Position numbers and translations under genes: made by a program
Source of the DNA: Bisporella sp. PMI_857
Lineage: Eukaryota > Ascomycota > Leotiomycetes > Helotiales > Helotiaceae
Length of the DNA: 64,000 nt
Direction of reading: 5' to 3'
Assembly (NCBI GenBank): GCA_021307315.1
Contig: JAJSPD010000110.1
Span: 1-64,000 of the forward strand
Notes under the pieces: model-generated
The model's database searches: none
What the model saw: the letters and a program-made list of their open reading frames with translations, nothing else
What the model was told of the DNA's origin: nothing
Shown: positions 63,566 to 64,000 of the stretch, piece by piece
How the letters are laid out: every line of letters starts with the position of its first letter
Numbering within the stretch: the stretch's first letter is position 1

Positions 63566-63786
63566 AATGGCTGGGGTAAGTTGCGAGGTGCATTAGCATC
63601 GGCTGTGCTTTTGGGGATTCGAATGATGGTCCCACTCGTTGCTCGTTTCAGGGGTGGGAGGGGCAAAAGTGTGGCTTCGCAACCTCACCATCCAACCTCT
63701 GAAAAGTTGGCTCCTCCGCTTCCGCTGGCAGGCATCGGTAACATGAAGCCGACAAGTGCTGCTCGGCCGTAATTGATACCGACGCC
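63566..63786. repeat. Dispersed repeat J, copy 2
   Basis: Matches 48040-48213 with about 47 extra bases near 63593-63640. The ORF across it (63512-63772) is a by-product. Confidence 0.75.
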
Positions 63787-64000
63787 AAAATGGGATTTCG
63801 GATCCTCGGATGCAAACTTCGGAGATGATTTCAAATGGAGCCTGTATGTTGACGCAGTGACCTGCGCTCACTTTTCGCGCTACAGCAGCGCATTGTCCCT
63901 TTACTTCCGTCTAGCACAGCATAGTTCTTTACGCAAGCATCGCTTCAGATCCGATCGGCACCTCACTTAACGCTCTTGAACCTTGGCCTGAACTTAAGGT
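63787..64000. other. No supported gene
   Basis: Short frames only, up to the window end. Confidence 0.3.

Overview
The window reads as a repeat-rich accessory region of a filamentous ascomycete (Pezizomycotina) genome. The evidence is short 49-60 bp introns with GT..AG ends and CTAAC/CTGAC-type branch sites, several HET-domain (heterokaryon incompatibility) genes, an NLR-like protein, lineage-specific membrane protein families, and many relics whose stop codons are explained by C-to-T (CAA>TAA, CAG>TAG) or G-to-A changes, the signature of repeat-induced point mutation (RIP). All family names come from reading the sequence; no database search was run.

Left part (1-9.97 kb): a structurally complete Ty3/gypsy chromovirus (LTRs 340-627 and 6496-6783 that look identical, 5-bp target duplication CAAGC, open gag and pol) sits inside the decayed 3' end of an older chromovirus whose LTR is 7124-7454. 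Beyond it lies an AT-rich, RIP-decayed tract holding a fresh solo LTR, a three-exon relic of a histone H3 variant, a 12-bp tandem repeat and a fragment of an HMG-CoA reductase gene broken by another solo LTR.

10-24 kb: a small two-exon gene for a putative secreted protein carrying translational-GTPase-like G1 and G2 motifs, an ankyrin relic, a hAT-type MITE with a perfect 8-bp duplication, a large HET-ankyrin gene with 35 nearly identical ankyrin repeats, and a decayed DUF7924-type gene split by a Mutator-like element with a perfect 9-bp duplication.

24-37.8 kb: nested LTR fragments, a multi-TM fungal membrane protein gene, an NmrA-like reductase gene, and a 3.3-kb Fot1/pogo transposon mosaic (perfect TA duplication, about 50-bp TIRs) that has itself received at least four LTR insertions and lies between the NmrA-like gene and a HET pseudogene.

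38-48 kb: a DUF7703-type 7-TM protein, a second hAT MITE, a head-to-head pair of membrane-anchored HET genes sharing one 370-bp intergenic region, and a dynamin-GED-like remnant cut by an LTR.

48-64 kb: a RIP-decayed Fot1-like transposase; a SesB-type hydrolase / NB-ARC / TPR NLR gene whose domains can be joined in phase across six introns but which has one nonsense codon in the TPR region; a CmcJ-like oxidoreductase pseudogene; and an ankyrin gene with a PigL_N/STAND-type N-terminus. The functional theme is fungal allorecognition/innate immunity (HET, NLR, ankyrin and TPR repeats of high internal similarity) embedded in a transposon graveyard that is still receiving new insertions.
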